Below are positions 1 through 7,575 of a stretch of DNA of 64,000 nt, one piece after another. Position numbers and translations under genes: made by a program. This stretch comes from Acidobacteriota bacterium (GTDB taxonomy: Bacteria > Acidobacteriota > Terriglobia > Acidiferrales > UBA7541), in contig QHYZ01000080.1 of the NCBI GenBank assembly GCA_003225295.1, forward strand, positions 1-64,000. Reading direction: 5' to 3'. A model generated the notes under the pieces. That model worked only from the letters and a program-made list of their open reading frames with translations. It was not told the origin of the DNA and searched no databases. Within the stretch, counting starts at the first letter, position 1. Each line of letters starts with the position of its first letter.

Positions 1-751
1 CGACCTGTACCAGAGACATCGTATTCCAGGCTGAATAAATGGCATTGATGCTTGTGCTGCGCTTGTTTGCACTCACATGGATGTGGATGAGTCTTTCTCC
101 GTAAAAGCTCGCCGCCAGAAAGATCAGCGAAACAAGTGCGGCCGTTGCGGGAACAAGCCGGGAGCCCCAGGCAAAAAACACCGCGGATAACGCCCCAACG
201 AACGCTGCCACCAATACGCTTCCTGTGCCGCCGAATCGCGGAATCACTAACGCTACTAGGGCGCATCCGATACCGGCTCCCAGCAAGTCGTAACCGTAGA
301 GCCGGTTGATCTCTTTCGATCCTCGCGTCAGCAATAAGGAAATGCCCAGACCCGAGCAAAAGAAGGGCAAAGCGACCAAAAGGAAATAAATTGGCATGAA
401 CAAGAATTGACGGTGATCCACGGCCATCGAGAAAGGGTCAAATGGTATCCGCTGCATGCACCAAAAGCTGAATACCACGCAAACTGCGAAGGCGAGTCCG
501 CAAATTCCCAGCGCGAGGTCTAGATCCTTCCGCTCCCGCAGGTCCGCCCAGAGCGCGAGGGTTACCCCGGAGACGCCGAAGCCAAGCAGAGCCGTTGATA
601 TCACCAGAAAGCCAAAGTGATACCACAGCGACACAGACATTATTCGGGTCAATGCAAGTTCCAGGAGCAGAGTGGCGAGAGAAAGCAAAAACAACCCTGC
701 AAAATGCCGCGCCCGGATTTCTACTGCGTCTGAAGGGGAAGGAAGAGACAT
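1..751 (-). CDS. Membrane protein, N-terminal part of a spermidine synthase-like aminopropyltransferase (runs off left edge)
   Basis: About 250 residues of the amino end are visible, beginning at the ATG at 751, which has GGGAGGA just upstream. The protein opens with a soluble stretch and then hydrophobic segments, including LLELALTRIMSVSLWYHFGF and a glycine-rich GFGVSGV helix, followed by several more membrane spans. This start, with LELxLTRI and a chain of spans, is typical of the large bacterial membrane proteins that carry a spermine/spermidine synthase-like methyltransferase-fold domain at the carboxyl end. That catalytic domain would lie beyond the window, so the assignment rests on the membrane part only and could equally be an O-antigen or transporter-like membrane protein. 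Confidence 0.6.
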   Translation of the reverse strand, partial: MSLPSPSDAVEIRARHFAGLFLLSLATLLLELALTRIMSVSLWYHFGFLVISTALLGFGVSGVTLALWADLRERKDLDLALGICGLAFAVCVVFSFWCMQRIPFDPFSMAVDHRQFLFMPIYFLLVALPFFCSGLGISLLLTRGSKEINRLYGYDLLGAGIGCALVALVIPRFGGTGSVLVAAFVGALSAVFFAWGSRLVPATAALVSLIFLAASFYGERLIHIHVSANKRSTSINAIYSAWNTMSLVQV

Positions 752-1085
752 GGGTCCTCCCTACAATTCGGTAAATGGTAGCATGGGGAATTGTCATTCC
801 CTTTCATGCATGTGCTCGGCTAACGCACGAAGCCCACCATGGCAACATCGATTTTCACGATTAACGGCCAGTGAAGAAATCAACGATTACGGTTAGATGG
901 TCGGCAACTCTTGCCTAATCTGATCGTGGAAGAGTAGCTCGTTATCGGTACCAATCCGACGGACGAGTCGATAACTTCAGGCTTCCCCGTAATCCGGACT
1001 GGCATCCTCGGTCGTGAGGTCTGAAACGACATAGACCGCACACTCATGCTGCTTGCGTAGATTCGGCACGTGCGAAGCGAACTTT
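752..1085. other. Intergenic region without recognised gene
   Basis: About 330 nt between the left-hand membrane protein gene, which reads leftward, and the stop codon of the hydrolase gene. No convincing coding frame, tRNA or repeat was recognised. It should hold the promoter of the membrane protein gene. Confidence 0.4.
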
Positions 1086-1778
1086 CTAAGCCGTGGCGGC
1101 CTTCACCTTCGTTGCAGCCTGTTCAATAAGATCTGCGACAGCTCTTGGCTGCGATACGTAGATGGCGTGGCTTCCCTTGACCTCAACGACCGTGGCACCC
1201 GCGCGCTTGGACATGGCACGCTGGGCGTCAGGTGGAATCATCTTGTCCTCGGTGGTGACCAGGTACCAGCTCGGCTTGGTCCTCCACGCTGGTTCGCTGA
1301 TCGCGCCGCTAATGGCCCCCATGCCCCACGGAACTTGGGAGTCAGCCATAAACGCGGCTTTTTCTGGGTCCACGTCGGCTGCGAAAGCAGCGGGAAACTT
1401 CGCCTTGTCGAGGAACAAAAAGCCGTCTTGCGGCGGCAGTATCGGCGGTACGGGCGCGCCGGGCGGCGGGTCCTTAATAAGCGATCCCACCGACTCGCCC
1501 TTGTCTGGAGCGAAGGCAGCGATGTATACGAGGGCTGAAACCTTTGGATGGTTTCCGCCTTCAGTGATTACCGCTCCCCCATAGGAATGGCCAACGAGAA
1601 TTGCAGGTCCGTCCTGCGTTGCAAGAATTCGCCTGGTAACTGCTACGTCGTCCTCCAACGATATTGTCGGATTCTGGACGATGCTGACGCTGTAGCCGTT
1701 TCGCTTCAGGATCTTGTAGACGCCCTCCCAGCCAGCGCCGTCCACAAAGCCACCATGGACGAGAACGATGTTCTTCAT
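1086..1778 (-). CDS. Alpha/beta hydrolase (EstC-like esterase family)
   Basis: A 230-residue protein of the alpha/beta hydrolase fold, probably a cytoplasmic esterase or hydrolase with unknown substrate. The start MKNIVLVHGG supplies the oxyanion-hole HGG motif. The nucleophile elbow is GHSYGG near residue 75, and the likely catalytic histidine is in KGSHAIYVSQP near residue 205. The proline-rich lid-like stretch around residues 105-125 is usual for this family. The ATG at 1778 is chosen over longer starts because AAGGAGG lies upstream at normal spacing. The gene stands alone between two intergenic regions. Family confident; substrate not. Confidence 0.85.
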   Translation of the reverse strand: MKNIVLVHGGFVDGAGWEGVYKILKRNGYSVSIVQNPTISLEDDVAVTRRILATQDGPAILVGHSYGGAVITEGGNHPKVSALVYIAAFAPDKGESVGSLIKDPPPGAPVPPILPPQDGFLFLDKAKFPAAFAADVDPEKAAFMADSQVPWGMGAISGAISEPAWRTKPSWYLVTTEDKMIPPDAQRAMSKRAGATVVEVKGSHAIYVSQPRAVADLIEQAATKVKAATA

Positions 1779-2016
1779 GGCTCGATACCTCCTTCTTTCA
1801 ATGACGCGGCATACATCGGCGGGACTCGCTTTCGGACCGTGCAACAGGCCCTGAGCGTTTGGCCCGAATGTGGCGGAGTGTAACGAGGGATCGGTGAATC
1901 TGTCAACACAACGCCAGAATCCCTACTCTCGGATTGTCGGCAATCGGGAAGTTGGACCGCAGGTACTCTCGTTCGGGGTCGATCGGATTCAATGGTGTTA
2001 GAGCCGATGAGGAACC

Positions 2017-2067
2017 ACGCCGAGAATTGTTTTGAGTTATAAGCTCAGGTGGCCGTAATCTCGGCGT
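2017..2067. repeat. Hairpin-forming inverted repeat in the hydrolase-tRNA spacer
   Basis: A perfect 9-bp stem (ACGCCGAGA at 2017-2025 against TCTCGGCGT at 2059-2067) encloses a 33-nt loop with a smaller inner inverted repeat (TGAG/CTCA). There is no T-tract, so it is not an obvious terminator. The rest of 1779-2318 shows no gene I can support. Confidence 0.4.
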
Positions 2068-2318
2068 CGTTCTAAGCTCAATTCCCTAACTGTAGGGCTC
2101 GTTCCTTTTTAGGAGTTTATCTTCGAGCGACCCGCATTGTGGTTCTGTTTGTTGATCGGATCTACGCGAAAACACTGCACTTCCTGGCTGAGCCAGTACA
2201 TCTTGGCGCTGCGTGGGCTGAACCCTCCGCGATAGACGGAACTCTGATTCAGGAGATCGTGCACAGTAAGTGGACCGGAGAAGTTGCTGTCTTGCACCGA
2301 AGCGCAGATTCCGAACAA

Positions 2319-2347
2319 TTGCGAAATACGCTAAACCACCGTACAAT
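2319..2347 (+). promoter_or_regulatory. Putative sigma70 promoter of the tRNA-Ile gene
   Basis: TTGCGA at 2319-2324 and TACAAT at 2342-2347, separated by 17 nt, match -35 and -10 elements at 4 and 5 of 6 positions. Transcription would begin about 2354, some 22 nt before the mature tRNA. Confidence 0.5.
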
Positions 2348-2375
2348 GAGATAGTTGTGAACCCCTGCGATGTTG

Positions 2376-2452
2376 GGGCCTGTAGCTCAGGTGGCTAGAG
2401 CGCGCCCCTGATAAGGGCGAGGTCGGTGGTTCAAGTCCACCCAGGCCCACCA
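2376..2452 (+). tRNA. tRNA-Ile (anticodon GAU), complete, with encoded CCA
   Basis: The 77-nt gene has an acceptor stem GGGCCTG (2376-2382) pairing with CAGGCCC (2442-2448), discriminator A, an encoded CCA at 2450-2452, a D arm with AGCTCAGGTGG, an anticodon arm GCCCCTGATAAGGGC with anticodon GAT, and a T arm with GGTTCAAGTCC. It is the only complete copy. Its 3' half is repeated four more times downstream, which marks it as the original integration target of the island that follows. Confidence 0.97.
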
Positions 2453-2546
2453 TTCAAATCGCCAGTAAATATGCGGCTATTCTCACTTTTTACCTTCGGG
2501 GGAATATCTCTCAAAAAAACAATTTGCCAACTATTTGCCAACTTTA
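2453..2546. repeat. Cassette-1 end, type A flank (paired TTTGCCAAC repeats)
   Basis: Directly downstream of the tRNA CCA there is about 90 nt similar to the sequence right of the tRNA fragments ending at 42237 and 48959. Each contains two TTTGCCAA repeats with an 11-nt period, here at 2523-2542, placed 68-71 nt from the CCA. I read them as integrase or excisionase arm-binding sites of one element family. No coding sequence follows until 2660. Confidence 0.6.
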
Positions 2547-2659
2547 GGATTGGCCGGATGGCACTACACTCAGGGCGTTCCGAGGCAACGTATCCCTCGT
2601 AACCATGCATGGACGAGCCAGGGTCCTGTTGGTCCCTGAGATTGTTTATGGGGGCACTC

Positions 2660-3082
2660 CTACGCGGAAGGCGAATTCCTGATTAAGCCTATAGCCAGCG
2701 TGACCACGGCAATTACGAGAATGACGGCGCCCGCGTAGATTAGTCCGACTGCCCCGCTAGGCTCGGTAGCCGTAGGCGGTAGCACCGAGAAAAAGAACCC
2801 TGCGGATATGAGGATCGCCGAGAGAGGCACCCCGATGCGCACAACCCAGACAAGCGGGGAAGGTAGAACAGCTGAGTCCGCTAATATCTGACAAACGAGT
2901 GAAAGAATAACGATAACGCCCGCATGAGCGTGCCCCGCCCGGAAGAAATTTTGACGCAGGGGATTCTCCATGTACCCGCTGCTTTTGCTCATGAGCGAAG
3001 TCAACAGAAAATACCCGCCGTATTGAATCGTCGGTATTGTGATGAGGATGATCCCGGACATCAGTCTGGCTTCTCGCGTCAT
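2660..3082 (-). CDS. Small four-helix membrane protein of unknown function
   Basis: A 140-residue integral membrane protein with about four hydrophobic spans (roughly residues 8-30, 50-68, 78-100 and 113-135). The conserved-looking motif FRAGHAHAG sits at the start of the second span; paired histidines there could bind a metal or haem, but that is inference. The start at 3082 has AAGGGG upstream. It is followed, on the same strand but upstream in transcription, by the remains of an HxlR regulator, so the pair may once have been a regulator-target unit. I do not recognise a named family. Confidence 0.65.
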   Translation of the reverse strand: MTREARLMSGIILITIPTIQYGGYFLLTSLMSKSSGYMENPLRQNFFRAGHAHAGVIVILSLVCQILADSAVLPSPLVWVVRIGVPLSAILISAGFFFSVLPPTATEPSGAVGLIYAGAVILVIAVVTLAIGLIRNSPSA

Positions 3083-3169
3083 AGATTCCCCTTATAAGCT
3101 GGTCGCTTTCCTTGGTGCAGATCTCAGCGCTAATCACCGTTTTGCTGACAAATATTTCAAGTGGGAACG

Positions 3170-3452
3170 TCACCAGTTGCACATCATTTGGACCACAGGG
3201 CCGAGTGTCCTTCCATATGGTGATAGCGAATAGTAAACACAGGGCGGAATCGTTTTCTTATCGTCTCTTTTGACGATGCCATCGGCAACAAGTTCCTGAA
3301 GATGCCGGATCAGCATGCGCTCCGTAATTCCAGGAATCGAACGCTTGAGTTCGCTGGTACGCCTGGGTCCGTCCGTCCTGTAGACGCCACAGAATCGTGC
3401 CAGTTTTGGCGAGCACACACGACGTCCATGGTCGCAAGGCCGGGGAAATCAA
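3170..3452 (-). pseudogene. HxlR-family transcriptional regulator, frameshifted and 5'-truncated
   Basis: The carboxyl part reads PRRTSELKRSIPGITERM and then a winged-helix continuation ending YSLSPYGRTLGPVVQMMCNW, a clear HxlR match. The preceding residues, GTILWRLQDG, are present but in another reading frame. The shift comes from an extra GGAC unit: three copies of GGAC lie in a row around 3368-3379 where two would keep the frame. The family's usual amino end with its redox cysteine is also absent. Probably a recently inactivated regulator. Confidence 0.65.
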
Positions 3453-3485
3453 CGGTGATATAATTCCGCCTTACTGGAGACAACT

Positions 3486-3713
3486 ATGAGTCCCTCGAAC
3501 AACATCATCGTGAAAGACCCTGATATTCTCGGCGGGACGCCTGTGTTTCGGGGAACGCGAGTACCCGTCCAGGCGCTTTTCGACTCTCTCGAAAGTGGCG
3601 AAACGCTCGAGGAGTTTCTGGAAGGATTCCCTTCTGTGACGCGCGACGTGGCAATTGCCGCTCTCGAACAGGCCAAAGAGTTCCTGTCTAACCCTCTTGT
3701 CACTGACCGCTAA
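3486..3713 (+). CDS. DUF433 antitoxin
   Basis: A 75-residue protein with the DUF433 signature: VKDPDILGGTPVFRGTRVPV near the start, then LESGETLEEFLEGFPSVTRD, a helix-turn-helix-like fold related to the Vap15/DUF433 antitoxins. It should neutralise the product of the next gene and repress the operon. A -10 box TATAAT is at 3459-3464 and CTGGAGA precedes the ATG. The gap to the toxin gene is 10 nt, so the two are co-transcribed. One of several toxin-antitoxin units in the island. Confidence 0.88.
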   Translation: MSPSNNIIVKDPDILGGTPVFRGTRVPVQALFDSLESGETLEEFLEGFPSVTRDVAIAALEQAKEFLSNPLVTDR

Positions 3714-3723
3714 ACACGCTTAC

Positions 3724-3990
3724 ATGCGGATTTTGCTCGACGAGTGTGTCAATCAAGGAATGCGGAATCACCTGCCTGGGCACGAATGCCAATCGGCTCG
3801 GTACGCCGGCTTTGGTGGGCTCAAGAACGGTGAGCTCCTGGACGCCGCTGAAGCTGCAGGTTTTGATGTTCTGGTGACGGTGGACCGTGGCTTTCGATAC
3901 GAGCAGAATCTGGCTGGACGTAAAATCGCCGTCGTGATTTTCCGGACCAAATCTATTGCTCTGAAAGACCTGTTGCCACATGCTCCTTAG
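3724..3990 (+). CDS. DUF5615 PIN-like toxin
   Basis: An 88-residue PIN-like protein. The start MRILLDECVNQGM carries the acidic pair D-E expected at the active site, and later FDVLVTVDRGFRYEQNL supplies the downstream acidic residue and RGF motif of DUF5615 (Mut7-C-like) proteins. Such proteins are taken to be RNases paired with DUF433 antitoxins. The ATG at 3724 follows the antitoxin stop by 10 nt. Family assignment is firm; nuclease activity is inferred from the family. Confidence 0.87.
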   Translation: MRILLDECVNQGMRNHLPGHECQSARYAGFGGLKNGELLDAAEAAGFDVLVTVDRGFRYEQNLAGRKIAVVIFRTKSIALKDLLPHAP

Positions 3991-4033
3991 GCCCTGGTCG
4001 CATTGCAATCAATGAAACCAGGTCGAGTGGTCC

Positions 4034-4282
4034 ATGTCGGAAGGTAACCAACTGGAGTGTCCGTGGCGTTGTCGTGCGGGCTACTTTCGGTCGGTCTCGT
4101 TTTGGACCCGGGCCCAAATGCCCGCTCCGGGGGTTCGACTCGAGAGGGAGAGAGTCTCTAAAGAAATAGGTACAGCCGTCCGAGCGGAGTTGTCGAAAAC
4201 CAAAAACAAGGCGACGAAACAAACCCAACCGGCCAACAAGCCAACGACTGCTAAATCGGCGCGTCACAAGCGGTCGAAGTAG
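4034..4282 (+). CDS. Possible small basic protein, doubtful
   Basis: An 82-codon frame ending in a Lys/Ala/Thr-rich tail (KNKATKQTQPANKPTTAKS). It finishes only 8 nt before a good terminator hairpin, the sole support for it being expressed. The amino half looks unlike protein, the ribosome site is weak, and no family is recognised. It may be a remnant or chance frame. Confidence 0.2.
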   Translation: MSEGNQLECPWRCRAGYFRSVSFWTRAQMPAPGVRLERERVSKEIGTAVRAELSKTKNKATKQTQPANKPTTAKSARHKRSK

Positions 4283-4290
4283 AACTGGAT

Positions 4291-4338
4291 AACCGAGGCC
4301 CGAGAGGCTCAAGTTTCCAGCTTGGCCCCTCGGTTTTT
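4291..4338 (+). terminator. Rho-independent terminator
   Basis: AACCGAGG at 4291-4298 pairs with CCTCGGTT at 4328-4335, with an inner GGCTCAAG/CTTGGCC pairing and a run of five T at 4334-4338. It closes the transcript of the DUF433/DUF5615 pair and whatever lies between. Confidence 0.6.
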
Positions 4339-4499
4339 CGCTTTGCTCTGCGTGCAGTTCATCCCCACCCTGCTGGAATCTTCCAAACTCGCTCTAAGCG
4401 CCTGCTCCAATCTACCCTCGCCTCAGGTTTTTCTCCTCTTGACAACCAGTAGGAGAAGCGTATGCTCCACTTGGATGCCAGTAGGAAGAGAGAACTCTT

Positions 4500-4832
4500 A
4501 TGCCGGATAAGTCAAGCGATGTCGTTCAGGGGACTTTGGACATGCTCGTTCTGAAGACGCTGGCGCTGGAACCGATGCACGGATACGGGATATCTGTCCG
4601 CATCGAGCAGATGAGCAAGGGCGTTTTCCGCCTCAATGCAGGCTCGCTATTTCTTGCGATTCAGCGACTACAGAGGGATGGGCTAATCGATGGCGAATGG
4701 AAGGCAACCGAGAACAACCGCCGCGCGAGGTATTACGTTCTGACTAAGAAGGGACGACAGAGACTCAATAGCGAAGCGCGAGAATGGGGCCGGCAGGCGG
4801 CAGCCATCGCCAGGATTCTCGAGGCATCGTAG
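4500..4832 (+). CDS. PadR-family transcriptional regulator
   Basis: A 110-residue winged-helix repressor. It shows the PadR signature QGTLDMLVLKTLALEPMHGYGI near residues 10-30, the recognition region LNAGSLFLAIQRLQRDGLI, and the wing ARYYVLTKKGRQRL. It lies 10 nt ahead of the first ADOP permease gene. In Acidobacteriota, PadR genes are regularly placed just before ADOP permease genes, so it probably controls this transporter unit. The family's usual PALYPALxRL appears here as LNAGSLFLAIQRL, a mild departure in the recognition helix. Confidence 0.92.
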   Translation: MPDKSSDVVQGTLDMLVLKTLALEPMHGYGISVRIEQMSKGVFRLNAGSLFLAIQRLQRDGLIDGEWKATENNRRARYYVLTKKGRQRLNSEAREWGRQAAAIARILEAS

Positions 4833-4842
4833 GGGTGAGCTT

Positions 4843-7548
4843 ATGTCCTTGTTGCGAAATCTTGGAAGCGGGCTGCGGTCCCTTTTCCGAAAGGAGCAGG
4901 TGAACCGGGAGTTAGATGAAGAACTGGGCGAATACCTCGAAATGGCCGACGACGAAAAGATGAAGCAGGGAATGAGCCGCCAGGATGCGCTTCGGGCAGT
5001 GCGGTTGGAGGGTGGCAGTCTCGATGGCACGAAAGAAATCGTCCGCTCTGGTGGCTGGGAGTCCGTAGTGGACACGTTGTGGCGGGATCTGCTCTTCGCC
5101 GCCCGCATGCTGCGCAAAAGCCCCGGCTTCACGCTCGTCGCGATGCTCACCCTCGGTCTTGGCATCGGTGGAAACACCGCGGTCTTCAGCGTCATGAACA
5201 CCGTTCTACTTCGTTACCTTCCTCTGCCCAACCCTCAGCAACTCGTATTCTTGCGCCTTCCCAATGCGCCGCCCGACGGCGTGAGCAGCACCGGTGACGT
5301 CGACAGGTCTTTCTCCTACCCGGTGTTTGAAGCGCTTCGCAAAGAGCACGCCGTTTTTTCTGACTTGATGGCCTATGTGCCTTTAGCCGTCAACAAAGTG
5401 GCCGTGCGCATCGGCGAGGATCCCGAAGAAGCGGAAGGCGACATGGTCAGCGGCAACTTCTTTTCCGGGCTCGGCGTTTCCTTTACGCGCGGCCGCGGGT
5501 TCGCGCTCGAAGACGAGACCGCGCACGCCAGCGTCGTCGTTCTCAGTTATTCCTACTGGACCACGCGCTTCGGCCGCAGTCCCTCCGCCATCGGCCAAAC
5601 CATTTACGTAAAAGGCGTTCCATTCACCGTGATCGGCGTGACCGCTCAAGGCTTCTATGGCGTCGAGCCTGCCTCTTCCACCGATTTCTGGATTCCGCTT
5701 CAGAATCGCCCCGAGCTCACTGCATGGGACGAGGAGCCCTCGCTGAACACTCTCTATGGCACTCCGAAGTGGTGGTGCATTCAGCTGATCGGCCGTCTCG
5801 TTCCAGGTGTCACGGAATCTCAGGCACTGGCGAAGTTAGATCCTGTCTTTCAAAGCGCCGCGCTTATCGGCCTGGGCACTCCCGATCCAAAGGCGAAGAA
5901 AAACATTTTGGCCTTCAGTTCCACGCAGGGAATTCAAGGTCTGCGCGACGACTATCAAAAGCCCGTCCAGATTCTCTTGGCCATGGTCGCACTAGTTCTT
6001 GCAATTGCTTGTGCCAACGTGTCGATGCTCCTCGTCGCCCGCAATTCCACTCGCGCCCGCGAATTTTCGGTGCGCATGGCTCTTGGCGCTGGCCGCGGCC
6101 GTCTTTTGCGGCAGACGCTGACGGAGAGCTTCCTTCTAGTCGCCGGTGGGGCGACCTTCGGTTGGATGTTTGCGATTTCCGGCAGTCAGGCACTCGCCGC
6201 CTGGTCAGGCATGGAAACTCCGTTCGTGCTTGATTCGCGCGTTTTGCTCTTCACTTTGGCAATTTCGATCAGCTGCGCCATTATCTTCGGGCTGGCTCCG
6301 CTTCGGAGGGCTGTCAGCGTCCCCGTCGGAGTTACACTCAAGACCTCCAATGCCACCGCCTATCGCGACCAGAGGAGCTCCTGGTCAGGAAAAGTTGTCG
6401 TCGCCTCGCAGATGGCCTTATGCCTCGTCTTGCTGGTTGGCTCGGGACTGCTCGTGCGTTCCCTACGCAACTATCAGACCTTGCCTTTGGGCCTTCGCGT
6501 GGATGGGCTTCTCGTGTTCGGCACGGATCCCTTCTCAGTGCACAGCGACGAGGAAAAGGAGCACTTTTATCAAGATCTGCTTGCCCGCTTGCGTGAAGCT
6601 CCCGGCATTGAGTCCGCTACGCTCGTCTCGCACCGCCTAGGTTCCGGCTGGGGCTGGAATAGCGTTTGGACCATCGACGGCGTGGAGCCCCAAGGGCCTT
6701 TTTCTGAAATCGGCATGAGCGCGAACCACGTCGGCCCCGACTTCTGCCACACTCTCGGCATCCCCATTCTCCGCGGCCGCGACGTTACAGACGCCGACAC
6801 GCGGTCCGCGCCCAAAGTGGTTCTCGTCAACGAAACCTTCTCAAATCGCTTTTTCCCCAAGGGAGATGCGCTGGGCCATTCGGTCGGAAAAAACAAACCA
6901 GAAAACAGCTTCACCGTCGTCGGCGTCATCGGCGACAGCAAGTATAAGCGTGTCGACGAAAAATCGAAGCCCACTCTCTACTTCCCCTTCGCGCAAAACA
7001 CTCCGATCCCCAACATGCAAGTCGAGTTGCGCACCCACAGCAATCCCGAAGCTCTCATCCCCAGCGTCCATGCCGTTCTCCACGGCCTCGATCCCAATCT
7101 TCCCATACAGAAGCCCATGACCCAGCGCGCCCAATTCGACAAGTCTTACTCGCAGGCCCGTCTCTTTGCCCGCCTCTCCATCTTTTTTGGCGTCATCGCC
7201 GTGTTGCTGGTCGCCACTGGCCTGTACGGCACGCTCGCCTATCGCGTCGACCGCCGCACTTCGGAAATCGGCGTCCGCATGGCGCTCGGCGCACAGCACG
7301 GGCAAGTGCTGTGGTTGATTTTGCGTGAAAGTCTGCTGGTCAGCGGGGCCGCCATTCTCGCTGGCGTTCCTGTTGCTATTGCTGGCGCACGCCTCATGCG
7401 CTCCATGCTCTTTGGCGTCCAGCCCGGCGATATGATCTCGTTTCTGCTCGCTTTGTTCGGCGTAATTCTTGTTGCGCTCACGGCTTCAATCATCCCCGCG
7501 CGCCGTGCGATGCGTGTCGATCCAATAGTTGCCTTGCGCTACGAGTAA
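4843..7548 (+). CDS. ADOP-type ABC transporter permease, copy 1
   Basis: A 901-residue inner-membrane protein of the acidobacterial duplicated orphan permease group, related to MacB. The amino end (SLFRKEQVNRELDEELGEY, about residues 15-85) is the ADOP-specific cytoplasmic domain. Then come the first FtsX-like span with the MacB periplasmic core (about 95-330), three spans near 370-500, a second periplasmic domain (about 540-730) and a closing FtsX domain whose last spans contain SEIGVRMALGAQ. No ATPase gene is adjacent, as is normal for ADOP proteins. Substrate unknown. It lies 10 nt after padR and 27 nt before its paralogue. Confidence 0.93.
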   Translation: MSLLRNLGSGLRSLFRKEQVNRELDEELGEYLEMADDEKMKQGMSRQDALRAVRLEGGSLDGTKEIVRSGGWESVVDTLWRDLLFAARMLRKSPGFTLVAMLTLGLGIGGNTAVFSVMNTVLLRYLPLPNPQQLVFLRLPNAPPDGVSSTGDVDRSFSYPVFEALRKEHAVFSDLMAYVPLAVNKVAVRIGEDPEEAEGDMVSGNFFSGLGVSFTRGRGFALEDETAHASVVVLSYSYWTTRFGRSPSAIGQTIYVKGVPFTVIGVTAQGFYGVEPASSTDFWIPLQNRPELTAWDEEPSLNTLYGTPKWWCIQLIGRLVPGVTESQALAKLDPVFQSAALIGLGTPDPKAKKNILAFSSTQGIQGLRDDYQKPVQILLAMVALVLAIACANVSMLLVARNSTRAREFSVRMALGAGRGRLLRQTLTESFLLVAGGATFGWMFAISGSQALAAWSGMETPFVLDSRVLLFTLAISISCAIIFGLAPLRRAVSVPVGVTLKTSNATAYRDQRSSWSGKVVVASQMALCLVLLVGSGLLVRSLRNYQTLPLGLRVDGLLVFGTDPFSVHSDEEKEHFYQDLLARLREAPGIESATLVSHRLGSGWGWNSVWTIDGVEPQGPFSEIGMSANHVGPDFCHTLGIPILRGRDVTDADTRSAPKVVLVNETFSNRFFPKGDALGHSVGKNKPENSFTVVGVIGDSKYKRVDEKSKPTLYFPFAQNTPIPNMQVELRTHSNPEALIPSVHAVLHGLDPNLPIQKPMTQRAQFDKSYSQARLFARLSIFFGVIAVLLVATGLYGTLAYRVDRRTSEIGVRMALGAQHGQVLWLILRESLLVSGAAILAGVPVAIAGARLMRSMLFGVQPGDMISFLLALFGVILVALTASIIPARRAMRVDPIVALRYE

Positions 7549-7575
7549 ATCATGGCTCTCAGTAGGAGGCTAGGT

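Noticed and set aside
438-797. Minus-strand frame of 119 codons
   Set aside because: Out of frame with the membrane protein that covers this region, Arg-rich and without a ribosome site.
2523-2542. TGGCAAATAGTTGGCA on the minus strand as a sigma54 promoter
   Set aside because: The GG/GC spacing fits, but it arises from the paired TTTGCCAAC repeats found at three att flanks and no gene reads away from it at a sensible distance.
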